From assembly GCF_000590885.1 (NCBI RefSeq), contig NZ_JFHN01000075.1:62001-126000 (forward strand): 64,000 bases of DNA. Reading direction: 5' to 3'. The position numbers and the translations under genes are program-made. The stretch is from Erwinia mallotivora (GTDB taxonomy: Bacteria; Pseudomonadota; Gammaproteobacteria; Enterobacterales; Enterobacteriaceae). Shown here in pieces: positions 38,820 through 47,929 of this stretch (position 1 is its first letter; every line of letters starts with the position of its first letter). Below the pieces are notes generated by a model. It made no database searches. It saw nothing but the letters and a program-made list of their open reading frames with translations, and was not told the origin of the DNA.

Positions 38820-39884
38820 TCAGACACCGGAGCCAGTTTTACGACGCCTTACGGCTTCAGCCAGTTGGCGTAACACGTTCTCCGTATCTTCCCAACCGAT
38901 GCAGGCATCCGTCACGCTTTTGCCATACACCAGCGCTTCACCGCTTTCCAGACTCTGATTACCCTCAACCAGATGGCTCTCAATCATCACCCCGATAATT
39001 GCCTTTTCACCGCCAGCAATCTGCTGTGCAACATTTTCAGCGACGGTCAGCTGTTTCTGAAATTGTTTGCTGCTGTTGGCATGGCTGAAGTCAATCATGA
39101 CCTGCGGGTCGAGACCCGATTTCTCCAGCCCGGCTTTAACCTGACTGACATGGTGTGCGCTGTAATTAGGTTCCTTACCACCGCGCAGGATAATGTGGCA
39201 GTCGCTGTTGCCGGCGGTTTCAACGATGGCAGAATGTCCATATTTGGTCACTGAGAGGAAACAGTGTGGTGCGCTGGCAGCATTGATGGCATCAATTGCC
39301 ACTTTGATCGTGCCATCCGTACCGTTTTTAAAACCAACCGGACAGGATAATCCGGATGACAGCTCACGATGAACCTGTGACTCCGTGGTACGCGCACCAA
39401 TCGCTCCCCAGCTCATCAGGTCAGCGACATATTGCGGAGAGATCATATCCAGGAACTCTCCCGCAGTGGGCAGCCCGGTATCGTTAATCTCCAGCAGCAA
39501 TTTACGGGCAATGCGCAGACCATCGTTGATCTGAAAACTGCCATCCATATGCGGATCGTTGATCAACCCTTTCCAGCCTACCGTCGTACGGGGTTTTTCA
39601 AAGTAAACCCGCATCACTACTTCCAGCGAATCACTGAGTTCTTCACGCAGCTTCAGCAGACGCCCGGCATACTCTTTTGCCGCAACGGTATCGTGAATTG
39701 AGCAGGGACCAATGACCACTAACAGCCGATCGTCACTCTTTTTCAGAATATGATGAATAGCCTGGCGGGCGCTGGCAACGGTTTGCGCCGCCTTTTCAGT
39801 AGCCGGAAACTTTTCTAATAAAGCAACAGGAGGAAGTAATTCTTTTATCTCTTTGATTCTTAAGTCATCGTTCTGATAATTCAT
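38820..39884 (-). CDS. aroG: 3-deoxy-7-phosphoheptulonate (DAHP) synthase AroG
   Basis: A 354-residue class I DAHP synthase, the first enzyme of the shikimate pathway, condensing phosphoenolpyruvate and erythrose-4-phosphate. Recognisable parts are the N-terminal DDLRIKEIKELLPP regulatory extension, VVIGPCSIHD (metal-binding cysteine), KPRTTVGWKG, GARTTESQVHRELSSG and DFSHANSSKQ. Overall identity and position beside gpmA favour AroG, the phenylalanine-sensitive isozyme, over AroF or AroH. No convincing TyrR box pair was seen upstream. Confidence 0.95.
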   Translation of the reverse strand: MNYQNDDLRIKEIKELLPPVALLEKFPATEKAAQTVASARQAIHHILKKSDDRLLVVIGPCSIHDTVAAKEYAGRLLKLREELSDSLEVVMRVYFEKPRTTVGWKGLINDPHMDGSFQINDGLRIARKLLLEINDTGLPTAGEFLDMISPQYVADLMSWGAIGARTTESQVHRELSSGLSCPVGFKNGTDGTIKVAIDAINAASAPHCFLSVTKYGHSAIVETAGNSDCHIILRGGKEPNYSAHHVSQVKAGLEKSGLDPQVMIDFSHANSSKQFQKQLTVAENVAQQIAGGEKAIIGVMIESHLVEGNQSLESGEALVYGKSVTDACIGWEDTENVLRQLAEAVRRRKTGSGV

Positions 39885-40170
39885 AGTCTTTCCAGGTATT
39901 TTCTAAACCGTAACTTGCAACGGGCGTATCTCCTCCAATTTATCGTGTGGGCCGGATGCTGTAAATCAACTTTGCGCAAATTCCTTTCACACTGGTTTGC
40001 TGTTTTGGGGTTCTTAACTACACTTTATTATCAACATTTTAAAACAATTCCTTGTTACAAATCTGGCTCAGGTAACTTCTTACGGAGATTGCCTCAGATG
40101 AAAGACCTTTATCCAGCCTCCTGCAATTGGGCCTGGTTCTGCAAAGTGCAAATAGTGATGGAGAATGATG

Positions 40171-40512
40171 ATGAATAAGTTTGCAATTGTATTTCTGACA
40201 GCAGCAATGACTCTGACTGGTGGCGCAGCAATGGCCGAAGACAGCAACAATGGCACAGCTAACCAGGCTGCGGCGGCTGGTGCCGTGTCTGGTGGCGCCG
40301 CTCAGAAACTGGCTCCTAACGGGGTTGATAACAGTAAAATTAATAATACGGGTGATGCCACTACCCATCATAAAAAAACCAAACACCATACTAAAAAGAT
40401 GACGGCTACCCAGGTTCACAAAAACAGTGAGTGTAAAGACGGTAAATGTCCGGACGTGAATAAGAAAGTTGGTCCGGATGCGAATACTAAAACTGACGGC
40501 ACCACCCAGTAA
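40171..40512 (+). CDS. ybgS: YbgS-like small exported protein
   Basis: A 113-residue protein with a Sec signal (FAIVFLTAAMTLTGGAAMA). It is then hydrophilic and rich in Asn, Lys, His and Thr, ending CKDGKCPDVNKKV...TKTDGTTQ. That ending and the location between aroG and zitB match E. coli YbgS, whose function is unknown. Three tandem ATGs are possible; the third (40171) has the best spacing from GGAG. The single CKDGKC cysteine pair may form a disulfide. Confidence 0.85.
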   Translation: MNKFAIVFLTAAMTLTGGAAMAEDSNNGTANQAAAAGAVSGGAAQKLAPNGVDNSKINNTGDATTHHKKTKHHTKKMTATQVHKNSECKDGKCPDVNKKVGPDANTKTDGTTQ

Positions 40513-40820
40513 TCCATTTCACTCGTTGTCATCGGGGAGAGCTTCGGCTCTCCTTTTTTATTTCAACTCCTCCCTGCCGCACTACTGATGAATAAGGGCG
40601 GATAATCTGAAAATCTCCCTTAGCCGTTGGAGAAAAGGGTCAGCTGTCAGCGCCCGCAGCCACTGACCTGCCCGAAATGAGTGGCGAACGGAGGATATTT
40701 CACCTGGTGCTTAAGGTCGTTCTGAACTCAGACCTTACGGGGTATCCCACGACATCGCTCTCCTGCTGCCCTGAATTAGTTGATATCATTGAACCAGGCA
40801 AATTTAGAAAACGGAAATCT
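40513..40820. other. ybgS-zitB intergenic region
   Basis: Begins with the ybgS terminator. The rest is the zitB leader; an in-frame extension of zitB upstream of its ATG exists but looks untranslated. Confidence 0.5.
40536..40559 (+). terminator. Terminator after ybgS
   Basis: Seven-bp stem GGAGAGC/GCTCTCC closed by a TTCG tetraloop and followed by six T, a textbook Rho-independent terminator. Confidence 0.92.
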
Positions 40821-41738
40821 ATGGCACACACCCACTCTGAATCCAACAGCAATCGCAGCCGACTGTTGGCTGCTTTTCTGGTGACCGCCGTTTTTATGGT
40901 GGCAGAAGTCGTCGGGGGTTTACTGTCCGGCTCGCTTGCTTTGCTGGCTGACGCCGGGCATATGCTCACCGATACCGCAGCCTTGTTGATGGCCCTGCTG
41001 GCGGTGCAGTTTGCCAGGCGTAAACCCAATGCCCGCCATACTTTTGGCCTTTTACGGCTGACCACGCTGGCCGCTTTTGTCAACGCTATTGCTCTGGTTG
41101 CGATCACTGCACTGATCGTCTGGGAAGCCGTGCAACGCTTTCTGCACCCGGCCCCGGTAATGGGGAGCTTCATGTTGGGTATTGCCGTAGCCGGACTGCT
41201 GGCGAATCTGCTGTCCTTCTGGCTGCTGCATCAGGGAAATGAGGAGAAAAACCTCAATGTGCGCGCCGCCGCGTTGCATGTGATGGGCGATCTGCTGGGT
41301 TCGGTTGGAGCCATTGTCGCTGCGCTGATCATCATTTTTACCGGCTGGACCCCCATTGACCCTCTGCTGTCGGTACTGGTTTCAATGCTGGTATTGCGCA
41401 GTGCCTGGACCTTGCTGAAAGAGAGCCTGCATGAGCTGCTGGAAGGCGCACCTGCCTCACTGGACGTGGAAAAAGTACAGCGGGCATTAACCCGTGGGAT
41501 TGCTGAAGTGCGCAATGTTCATCATCTGCATCTATGGCAGGTGGGCGAAAAACCGGTAATGACGCTGCATGTGCAGGTTGTCCCGCCTCATGACCACGAT
41601 GCCCTGCTGCGGCGTATTCATGACTTTTTGCATAACAATTATCAGATCGAACACGCCACGGTGCAGATGGAATATCAGCGCTGTGAAGACAGTGACTGCG
41701 GGTTGAGTCTGAACAAGCACGCCCACCATCATCACTGA
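40821..41738 (+). CDS. zitB: Zinc exporter ZitB (cation diffusion facilitator)
   Basis: A 305-residue CDF-family zinc/proton antiporter of the inner membrane with six spans. The metal site uses DAGHMLTD in TM2 and HVMGD in TM5. The cytoplasmic C-terminal domain carries HHLHLWQVG, and the protein ends in a histidine-rich tail (HAHHHH). The ATG at 40821 is chosen because it begins at the family N-terminus ([11 protein letters not shown]). Convergent with, and overlapping, pnuC by a few bases. Confidence 0.94.
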   Translation: MAHTHSESNSNRSRLLAAFLVTAVFMVAEVVGGLLSGSLALLADAGHMLTDTAALLMALLAVQFARRKPNARHTFGLLRLTTLAAFVNAIALVAITALIVWEAVQRFLHPAPVMGSFMLGIAVAGLLANLLSFWLLHQGNEEKNLNVRAAALHVMGDLLGSVGAIVAALIIIFTGWTPIDPLLSVLVSMLVLRSAWTLLKESLHELLEGAPASLDVEKVQRALTRGIAEVRNVHHLHLWQVGEKPVMTLHVQVVPPHDHDALLRRIHDFLHNNYQIEHATVQMEYQRCEDSDCGLSLNKHAHHHH

Positions 41739-42436
41739 GCGCCCTGACGGGCGCTTTTAATCCACAGCCAGCAGCCGTTCAGAGCAATCAGGGTTAAGAC
41801 AGCGTACTCGAGGGACATGGCATAGACACCCTGGCGAGCAAAAATCATCACACTGATAATATTGACCACTACCCACAGCAGCCAGTTTTCAACATATTTC
41901 CGCGTCATCAGGACCATCGCCACCACCGACAGCACCAGCAGGCAGGCATCCCAGAACGGGAAAGCATCCGGTTGCAACACAGGCATCACCACTGAGATAC
42001 CCAGCGCCTGCATCAACGATACTGCCACCCTGGTCAGCCAGCCAAAAACCGGATTGATATACAGCGTCATTAATGCAATCGCCACAATGCATGCTATGGT
42101 CCATCCCAACCTTTTTGGCAGACTCATCCAGCGGATCTGCAACAGGTTCTGATTGTCTGCCGTCTGTCGGCTCCACGCATACCAGCCATAAATATTGGCG
42201 ACGAAGAAAAAGATCTGTAACAGCAGGCTGGCATAGAGCTGAATCTGAAAGAAGATCACGGCGAAGAGCGTGACGTTGATCAGCCCGAAAGCATAGTTGG
42301 TGATTTTTTCCAGGCTGGCCAGCCAGATGCAGAGAAGCCCCGCCACGGTGCCAATCGCCTCGATCCATGAGAGATCGTATCCCCCGGTGCCCAGAGGAAT
42401 ATGAACCAGAATGTTATGCGTACTAAAAAAATCCAT
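41732..42436 (-). CDS. pnuC: Nicotinamide riboside transporter PnuC
   Basis: A 234-residue inner-membrane facilitator for nicotinamide riboside. It has about seven spans, and the substrate-binding region shows [10 protein letters not shown] and [13 protein letters not shown], both characteristic of PnuC. It lies 36 bp downstream of nadA, as in the E. coli nadA-pnuC operon, so it should share NadR control. Confidence 0.95.
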   Translation of the reverse strand: MDFFSTHNILVHIPLGTGGYDLSWIEAIGTVAGLLCIWLASLEKITNYAFGLINVTLFAVIFFQIQLYASLLLQIFFFVANIYGWYAWSRQTADNQNLLQIRWMSLPKRLGWTIACIVAIALMTLYINPVFGWLTRVAVSLMQALGISVVMPVLQPDAFPFWDACLLVLSVVAMVLMTRKYVENWLLWVVVNIISVMIFARQGVYAMSLEYAVLTLIALNGCWLWIKSARQGAQ

Positions 42437-42472
42437 ATCAACACCGTTGTCCTGAGCAGCAAGGGGCCAGGG

Positions 42473-43516
42473 TTACCCTTTTAAACGTGCAGCAAAGGTT
42501 AGCATACGATTCAGTGGCAACAACGCGCTTTCACGCAGTTGCTCATCCACTGCAATCTCGTGCGCCTTGCCGCCTTTCTCCAGCCCTTCAGCAATGGCTT
42601 TCAGACCATTCATCGCCATCCAGGGACAGTGTGCGCAGCTACGACAGGTTGCCCCCTCTCCTGCCGTGGGTGCCACCAGCAGCTCTTTATCCGGGCAAGC
42701 CTGCTGCATTTTGTAAAAAATACCCCGGTCGGTCGCAACAATCATTCGGGAGTGCGGTAAGGTTTTAGCCGCCTGGATTAGCTGGCTGGTCGACCCCACC
42801 GTATCGGCCAGCTCAACGATGGATTGTGGTGATTCCGGGTGTACCAGCACCGCCGCATCGGGAAACATCGTTTTCATCTGGTGCAGTGCCTGGGTTTTAA
42901 ACTCGTCATGAACGATGCAGGCTCCCTGCCAGCACAGGATATCCGCACCGGTCTGCCGCATGACGTAGCGGCCCAGATGCTGGTCCGGCGCCCAGATAAT
43001 TTTTTCCCCCAGGCCGTCAAGATGTTCAATCAGCTCGACCGCGATGCTGGAAGTGACCACCCAGTCAGCACGCGCTTTTACCGCCGCTGAGGTATTGGCA
43101 TAAACCACTACGGTGCGCTCAGGATGCATGTCGCAAAACTGACTGAACTGTTCAACCGGGCAGCCCAGATCGAGCGAGCATTCCGCCTGTAAAGTGGGCA
43201 TCAGAATGGTTTTTTCGGGGCTGAGGATCTTAGCGGTTTCCCCCATAAAACGCACACCCGCAACCAGTAAGGTTGATGCACTATGCTGACTGCCGAAACG
43301 CGCCATCTCCAGTGAGTCGGCTACACAGCCGCCGGTTTCTTCAGCCAGCGCCTGGATTTCAGGATCGGTGTAGTAGTGAGCGACAATGACGGCATTGCGC
43401 TCTTTAAGTAATTTTTTGATTTTATTACGGTAAAACTGTTTGTCATCCGCAGTAAGCGGTGCTGGCTTAGGCGGGAACGGATAAACAGCGGTGTCGGGAT
43501 CGAACATCAGGCTCAT
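42473..43516 (-). CDS. nadA: Quinolinate synthase NadA
   Basis: A 347-residue 4Fe-4S enzyme that condenses iminoaspartate with dihydroxyacetone phosphate to make quinolinate for NAD synthesis. Cysteines for the cluster are in the [20 protein letters not shown] and [10 protein letters not shown] segments. The ATG at 43516 gives [18 protein letters not shown] and the E. coli length, so it is preferred to the upstream in-frame ATG at 43546. A NadR box lies ~75 bp upstream. Confidence 0.97.
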   Translation of the reverse strand: MSLMFDPDTAVYPFPPKPAPLTADDKQFYRNKIKKLLKERNAVIVAHYYTDPEIQALAEETGGCVADSLEMARFGSQHSASTLLVAGVRFMGETAKILSPEKTILMPTLQAECSLDLGCPVEQFSQFCDMHPERTVVVYANTSAAVKARADWVVTSSIAVELIEHLDGLGEKIIWAPDQHLGRYVMRQTGADILCWQGACIVHDEFKTQALHQMKTMFPDAAVLVHPESPQSIVELADTVGSTSQLIQAAKTLPHSRMIVATDRGIFYKMQQACPDKELLVAPTAGEGATCRSCAHCPWMAMNGLKAIAEGLEKGGKAHEIAVDEQLRESALLPLNRMLTFAARLKG

Positions 43517-43590
43517 AGCACTACTCACGTTTTCCTGACTGAACAAACAAGCGGAAAACTGCCTTTATCCACCGCCTGCAAGGTCATTAT

Positions 43591-43608
43591 TGTTTTATAT
43601 GCTAAACA
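43591..43608. promoter_or_regulatory. NadR box upstream of nadA
   Basis: TGTTTTATATGCTAAACA fits the NadR consensus TGTTTA-N6-TAAACA with one mismatch, at a position expected for repression of nadA-pnuC when NAD is plentiful. Confidence 0.85.
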
Positions 43609-43644
43609 AGATAACCTTAATCACGACCCATGTCGCTCAGTTTT

Positions 43645-44175
43645 TTACACGCCTTCGGCACCAGCAAGCGTCGGAAGCTGAACAAATTCTCCACATGGCC
43701 TGTTTTCCATTTCCAGCAGAAAGGCTTTCACTGCCAGCCCTCCGGCAAAACCCGTCAGCTTACCATTTGCACCAATTACCCGATGACAGGGAGCAATAAC
43801 AGAAAGGGGATTTCTGCCATTGGCTGCGCCAACAGCTCTGACCGCTTTTGGATGACCAATTTCCTGTGCAATTTCCCGGTAACTGCGGGTTTCACCGAAG
43901 GGAATGGCCAGCAAAGCATGCCAGACTTTTTTCTGAAATTCCGTTCCCCGAAAGTCGAGGGCTAATGTAAAGCGCCGACGACTGCCGTTAAAATATTCAC
44001 TGAGTTGCTTTTCCGTTTCCAACAGCAGTGGATGTTGAGCATCCTCCAGCTGATCCGGCAGCCGTACGCGACCGGGTGGGTCATTCTCCCACAACACGGC
44101 CATTAAGCCTTTTTCGCTGGCGACTAATTTCAGTTCGCCCACGGGCGAAGACATTGTTTTGAAAAAACAGCTCAT
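43645..44175 (-). CDS. ogt: Methylated-DNA-[protein]-cysteine S-methyltransferase (Ogt-like)
   Basis: A 176-residue suicide repair protein that removes alkyl groups from O6-alkylguanine. The active-site motif is PCHRVIG, preceded by GRNPLSVIA, and the DNA-binding helix region reads AVGAANGRNP. It is single-domain and close to Ogt rather than Ada in length. GGGAG lies upstream of the ATG. Divergent from an Ada-AlkA fusion, so the pair forms an alkylation-repair module inserted between nadA and the tRNA-Lys genes. Confidence 0.92.
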   Translation of the reverse strand: MSCFFKTMSSPVGELKLVASEKGLMAVLWENDPPGRVRLPDQLEDAQHPLLLETEKQLSEYFNGSRRRFTLALDFRGTEFQKKVWHALLAIPFGETRSYREIAQEIGHPKAVRAVGAANGRNPLSVIAPCHRVIGANGKLTGFAGGLAVKAFLLEMENRPCGEFVQLPTLAGAEGV

Positions 44176-44241
44176 TACGTTTCTCCCCTGTCACCTGTAT
44201 CGCTCACACTGCACTTATTATCCGCGAATCTCTTCTGTGCG

Positions 44242-44295
44242 CCAGCCGTTTTCGGACAGCAAAAAACTTTTATATCGTTGTCCGAAAACGGCTGG
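44242..44295. repeat. Perfect 17-bp inverted repeat between ogt and the Ada-AlkA gene
   Basis: CCAGCCGTTTTCGGACA (44242-44258) and its exact reverse complement (44279-44295) flank 20 A/T-rich bases containing a TTTATAT -10-like element. The position between divergent genes suggests an operator or a transcript hairpin. It does not match the E. coli Ada-box half-sites. Confidence 0.8.
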
Positions 44296-44349
44296 TACAG
44301 CTGACAAAATAGACTTAACCTGCCAGAAAACCGTATGCAGGAACTGACT

Positions 44350-45813
44350 ATGATTGATGGAAAAGTCGCTTACCGTGCCTTAACTTCCCGCGATAATCGC
44401 TTTGATGGCGTCTTTTATGTCGGCGTGACCTCTACCGGGATTTATTGTCGGCCTGTCTGCCCGGCCAGATCACCTCGTGAGGAAAACTGCCAGTTTTTCT
44501 CCAGCGCCGAAGCCGCTGAAAAAGCCGCCTTTCGTCCCTGCCTGCGCTGCCGCCCGGAACTGGCACCCGGTAATGCGCCGGTAGATAACAGCAAGCGTTT
44601 AGCCCATCTGTTACTGCAAAAAATTGAGCAGGGACTGAGTGAAGAGGTTATTACGCTTGATCAAATAGCCAGAGAGCTTGCAATCAGCTCCCGGCAGTTA
44701 CGGCGTATCGTGCAGAAAGAACTGGGGGTATCACCGCTTGAACTGAGACAAACCCGCCGCCTTCTGCTGGCAAAGCAACTGCTGACGGAAACGTCGTTGC
44801 CGGTAACCGAGGTGGCCTATGCCAGTGGCTTTGGCAGCCTGCGACGCTTCAATGATGTTTTCAGTGCACAGTACCGACTCTCCCCCAGTCGTCTGCGTAA
44901 AGAAAGCGGCAATGTAAGGAGTGCGGCTGGGGTGGATCAGAGCTCAACCTTATTGCTCAGCTATCGCCCACCTTATGACTGGGCGGCGATGCTCGCCTTT
45001 CTGCGCCTGCGCGCGCTGAAGGGGGTGGAGTGGGTTGATGCTGACAGCTATTCCCGCACGGTATGCCTTGGGGAACACAAAGGCTGGATTCGGGTTGCAG
45101 AGGCTCGTCGGGATGCATTGCAGGTAGAGTTCAGCCATTCCCTCACGCCGGCACTGCCTGTCTTACTTCGCCGCTTGCGTAATTTGTTCGATCTGGATGC
45201 ACATCCCCAGCTGATTGCCAGTCATCTGCAAAAAGATGCATTGTTGCGGCAGAGTGTAATTGATAATCCGGGTTTACGCGTTCCTGGCGTTTTTGATGGC
45301 TTCGAAATGGTGATCAGAGCGGTACTGGGTCAGCAGATCACCGTTAAAGCCGCCACCACTCTTGGGGGGCGCTTCACAGCTGCTTTTGGAGAACCTTTCA
45401 CTACGCCTTTTGCTGAACTGACTTCGCTTTCACCGCAGTCGTGCCGCGTGGCAGAGAGTACGGTGGATCAGATTGCCAGCCTGGGTATCGTCAGCGCCCG
45501 ATCCAGAACGCTGATCGGCCTCGCTGAAGCCTTTGCCCGCGGCGTCTTGCCCGTTGAACCTGTGTTACATCCCCAGCAGGCGATTGCGCAGTTGATCGCT
45601 CAGCCCGGTATCGGTGAATGGACGGCACATTATATCGCGATGCGTGCTTTGCGCTGGCCGGACGCGTTCCCCTGCGGAGATGTGGTGATCAGAAAAAATC
45701 TGGGTGGCGTTACCGCCCGGCAGGCAGAAGAGATTTCCCAGGCGTGGCGCCCGTGGCGAAGTTATGCGGTGATGCATATCTGGAAAAATCTGACGCCAGA
45801 GAAAACCCTTTAG
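44350..45813 (+). CDS. Ada-AlkA fusion: alkylation-responsive regulator and 3-methyladenine DNA glycosylase
   Basis: About 487 residues, three parts in order. Residues ~1-80 are an Ada-type methyl-phosphotriester domain with the zinc cysteines in GIYCRPVCPAR and CLRCRPEL. Next is an AraC-type helix-turn-helix (ISSRQLRRIVQKELGVSP and EVAYASGFGSLRRFND). The C-terminal ~285 residues are an AlkA glycosylase with the helix-hairpin-helix IAQPGIGEWTAHYIAMRAL and the WRPWRSYA motif. It should sense DNA methylation, activate transcription and excise alkylated bases. ATG 44350 is favoured by AGGAA upstream; 44335 lacks a ribosome-binding site. The O6-methyltransferase domain of Ada is absent and supplied by the neighbouring ogt. 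Confidence 0.9.
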   Translation: MIDGKVAYRALTSRDNRFDGVFYVGVTSTGIYCRPVCPARSPREENCQFFSSAEAAEKAAFRPCLRCRPELAPGNAPVDNSKRLAHLLLQKIEQGLSEEVITLDQIARELAISSRQLRRIVQKELGVSPLELRQTRRLLLAKQLLTETSLPVTEVAYASGFGSLRRFNDVFSAQYRLSPSRLRKESGNVRSAAGVDQSSTLLLSYRPPYDWAAMLAFLRLRALKGVEWVDADSYSRTVCLGEHKGWIRVAEARRDALQVEFSHSLTPALPVLLRRLRNLFDLDAHPQLIASHLQKDALLRQSVIDNPGLRVPGVFDGFEMVIRAVLGQQITVKAATTLGGRFTAAFGEPFTTPFAELTSLSPQSCRVAESTVDQIASLGIVSARSRTLIGLAEAFARGVLPVEPVLHPQQAIAQLIAQPGIGEWTAHYIAMRALRWPDAFPCGDVVIRKNLGGVTARQAEEISQAWRPWRSYAVMHIWKNLTPEKTL

Positions 45814-45897
45814 CGGCAGGTTCGAACCCTGCACGATTTTTCAAAAGCAAAAAGGCACCTTTAGGGTGCCTTTCTACACTGGTGGGTCGTGCAGGAT
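45813..45897. repeat. 85-bp direct repeat, copy 1 (includes tRNA-Lys 3' end and terminator)
   Basis: Identical over 85 bp to 45969-46053. It contains a T-arm-like TTCGAACC sequence, the terminator hairpin GGCACC/GGTGCC, and the last 22 bases of a tRNA-Lys gene (minus strand) cut off at GCAGGAT. The rest of the tRNA is missing in this copy. Confidence 0.9.
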
Positions 45898-45968
45898 GAC
45901 TCGGCTTACGCCTCGCCCTGCGGGTCGTTGCCGCTGGCAACGCTGTCTCACTGCGTTCGACTCGAACT
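45898..45968. other. 71-bp spacer between the tRNA-Lys-end repeats
   Basis: GC-rich and hairpin-forming (TTGCC/GGCAA), flanked outside by TCGTGCAGG and CCTGCACGA inverted ends. It resembles a short palindromic extragenic element inserted at a tRNA 3' end. Frames across it are artefacts. Confidence 0.55.
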
Positions 45969-46053
45969 GCGGCAGGTTCGAACCCTGCACGATTTTTCAA
46001 AAGCAAAAAGGCACCTTTAGGGTGCCTTTCTACACTGGTGGGTCGTGCAGGAT
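45969..46053. repeat. 85-bp direct repeat, copy 2
   Basis: Same sequence as copy 1, offset by 156 bp. This copy runs into an intact tRNA-Lys gene. Confidence 0.9.
46003..46033 (-). terminator. Terminator of the tRNA-Lys cluster
   Basis: Minus strand: AAAGGCACC and GGTGCCTTT pair around a four-base CTAA loop, the second arm running into five T, just past the last tRNA-Lys. A second copy lies at 45847-45877 in the repeat and could also end the Ada-AlkA transcript. Confidence 0.8.
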
Positions 46054-46111
46054 TCGAACCTGCGACCAATTGATTAAAAGTCAACTGCTCTACCAACTGA
46101 GCTAACGACCC
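46036..46111 (-). tRNA. tRNA-Lys (anticodon TTT)
   Basis: A 76-base gene on the minus strand beginning GGGTCGTTAGCTCAGTTGG, with D-arm, anticodon loop CTTTTAA (anticodon TTT), T-loop TTCGAATC and an encoded CCA. Same as E. coli tRNA-Lys. Third and last of the cluster in its direction of transcription. Confidence 0.98.
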
Positions 46112-46175
46112 GCTCTGAATAAATTATTTTTACTGCTTTATGTCGTGCGGGTAACAGATACCATCGTGCTTTAAG

Positions 46176-46251
46176 TGGTGGGTCGTGCAGGATTCGAACC
46201 TGCGACCAATTGATTAAAAGTCAACTGCTCTACCAACTGAGCTAACGACCC
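46176..46251 (-). tRNA. tRNA-Lys (anticodon TTT)
   Basis: Second of three identical 76-base tRNA-Lys genes, with encoded CCA. Spaced 64 bp from the next copy. Confidence 0.98.
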
Positions 46252-46319
46252 GCCGTGCGATGTACTACCCTTACTACCTGCCATGCCGTTGACGATAACT
46301 GCATTATTATCGCTTAAAG

Positions 46320-46395
46320 TGGTGGGTCGTGCAGGATTCGAACCTGCGACCAATTGATTAAAAGTCAACTGCTCTACCAACTGAGCTAACGACCC
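46320..46395 (-). tRNA. tRNA-Lys (anticodon TTT)
   Basis: First of three identical tRNA-Lys genes, 164 bp downstream of cpoB. In E. coli the same site carries a mixed lys/val tRNA cluster; no tRNA-Val is present here. Confidence 0.98.
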
Positions 46396-46559
46396 ACTTT
46401 TACACTGTCAGAACGTTTTAACATATGTCCCGGCAACGGCGGCATATATTACTGATTTGACGTCACAGCGCAACCACTATTTTCAGATAAGCCGTTCAAC
46501 TGCCTGACTTTCATCCGTGCAGGGTAGAAAACATCCAGTTAACGAAGAAAGGCTGTCAG

Positions 46560-47360
46560 TTAAAGGGCCGCAGCACGCTTTTGCGCCTGTTTTGCCACAT
46601 CGCTGTTGGGATACTGTTTTATCACCTGCTGGAAAACGGCTTTCGCTTTCGCACTGTCGCCTTTCTCCTGCATGATCACCCCAACCTTGTACAAAGCGTC
46701 GGCACTTTTGGGCGATTTGGGATAATTTTTTACTACCGTTGCAAAATAGTATGCCGCGTCGTCTTTTTTACCTTTGTTGTAATTCAACTGACCAAGCCAG
46801 TAGTTAGCGTTAGGCTGATAAGTCGAATCCGGGTATTTCTTCACAAAGGCCTGAAAAGCCGCAATAGCCTGTTCATTCTGTTTTTTCTCCAGCACCAGTG
46901 CCACAGCCGCATTGTAATCGGTATTGGCATCCCCGCTCTGCACCGGGGCGGCGTTACTGCTGCTGTCCTGCGCAGGCGTTCCGGCGCTGCTCGCTGCTGA
47001 ACCTGTGGCAGCGTCACTGGCGGCAGGTGAGGCCGCACTGCTGCTGTTACTGCTGCTGAGCGTATCAAGTTGCTGGTAGATATTTTTCTGACGTTCAGTG
47101 ACCTGACTCAGTTGATACTGATTTTCCTGAATCTGTCCACGGAGAGAGTCGATGTCGCGTTGTGTGTCGGAGAGCTGCTGCTGGAGTTGCTGAACAAGTT
47201 GTCCCTGAGCATTAGAAATACGCTCAAGGGTAGTGACACGGTCCTCGACCGAGCCAGAGCCAACGTTACTGATTGACGCCTGGGCATTAGCGGCCCAGGG
47301 AGCCGCTACGCCAACCAGTAACGACAGACTCAACAAGTGAAGTCTGAAGTTACTAATCAT
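46560..47360 (-). CDS. cpoB: Cell division coordinator CpoB (YbgF)
   Basis: A 266-residue periplasmic protein. The signal peptide ends near WAANAQA. A coiled-coil trimerisation region (ERISNAQGQLVQQLQQQLSD) is followed by an Ala/Ser-rich linker. Then come three C-terminal TPR repeats (DYNAAVALVLEKKQ, YQPNANYWLGQLNYNKGK, SADALYKVGVIMQEKG). CpoB links PBP1B peptidoglycan synthesis with the Tol machine during septation. Ten bases separate it from pal. Confidence 0.95.
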   Translation of the reverse strand: MISNFRLHLLSLSLLVGVAAPWAANAQASISNVGSGSVEDRVTTLERISNAQGQLVQQLQQQLSDTQRDIDSLRGQIQENQYQLSQVTERQKNIYQQLDTLSSSNSSSAASPAASDAATGSAASSAGTPAQDSSSNAAPVQSGDANTDYNAAVALVLEKKQNEQAIAAFQAFVKKYPDSTYQPNANYWLGQLNYNKGKKDDAAYYFATVVKNYPKSPKSADALYKVGVIMQEKGDSAKAKAVFQQVIKQYPNSDVAKQAQKRAAAL

Positions 47361-47369
47361 ATGATTCTC

Positions 47370-47885
47370 TTAGTATACCAGTACGGCACGACGGTTTTTG
47401 GCGTAAGCCGCTTCGTCATGACCCAGTACAGCTGGCTTCTCTTTACCGTAAGAAACGATAGAGATCTGGTCAGCAGACACACCTTTACCTTGCAGGTACA
47501 TTTTCACCGCGGTCGCACGACGTTCGCCCAGGGCGATGTTGTACTCAGGCGTACCACGCTCATCCGCATGACCTTCTACAGTCACTTTGTAAGACGGGTT
47601 GCTACGCAGGAAGGTCGCGTGCGCATCCAGCATCTGAGCGAACTCTGACTGGATGTCGAACTTATCCAGACCAAAGTAAACGATGTTGTTTTTTTGCAGT
47701 TCCTGCATTTGCAGACGAGCCTGCTCATCAGAGGACATATTACCGCCGTTCATGCCGCTGTTTGCAGAGCCATCGCCCATACCGTTGGTCTGGTCGTTGT
47801 TGTTATTTTTGTGTGAGCTACATGCAGCCACTGCGATTACTGGCAGTGCCAGCATTAAGCCTTTCAGCACTTTATTCAGTTGCAT
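47370..47885 (-). CDS. pal: Peptidoglycan-associated lipoprotein Pal
   Basis: A 171-residue outer-membrane lipoprotein. The lipobox is VAAC (signal [18 protein letters not shown]), followed by an Asn-rich linker and a C-terminal OmpA-like domain with [10 protein letters not shown] and [22 protein letters not shown], which binds meso-diaminopimelate. The ATG at 47885 gives MQLNKVLKG as in E. coli; an upstream in-frame extension is not needed. Works with TolB. Confidence 0.97.
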   Translation of the reverse strand: MQLNKVLKGLMLALPVIAVAACSSHKNNNNDQTNGMGDGSANSGMNGGNMSSDEQARLQMQELQKNNIVYFGLDKFDIQSEFAQMLDAHATFLRSNPSYKVTVEGHADERGTPEYNIALGERRATAVKMYLQGKGVSADQISIVSYGKEKPAVLGHDEAAYAKNRRAVLVY

Positions 47886-47929
47886 TTCTACAATCCTATT
47901 ATTGTTTGCCATACATATTTACACATGCA

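Noticed and set aside
39900-40000. TyrR-box-like TGTAAA sequence upstream of aroG
   Set aside because: The second half-site matches only three of six positions, too weak to claim.
45710-46380. Open frames across the tRNA-Lys cluster and the 85-bp repeats
   Set aside because: They translate tRNA genes and a palindromic spacer; such products are known spurious annotations.
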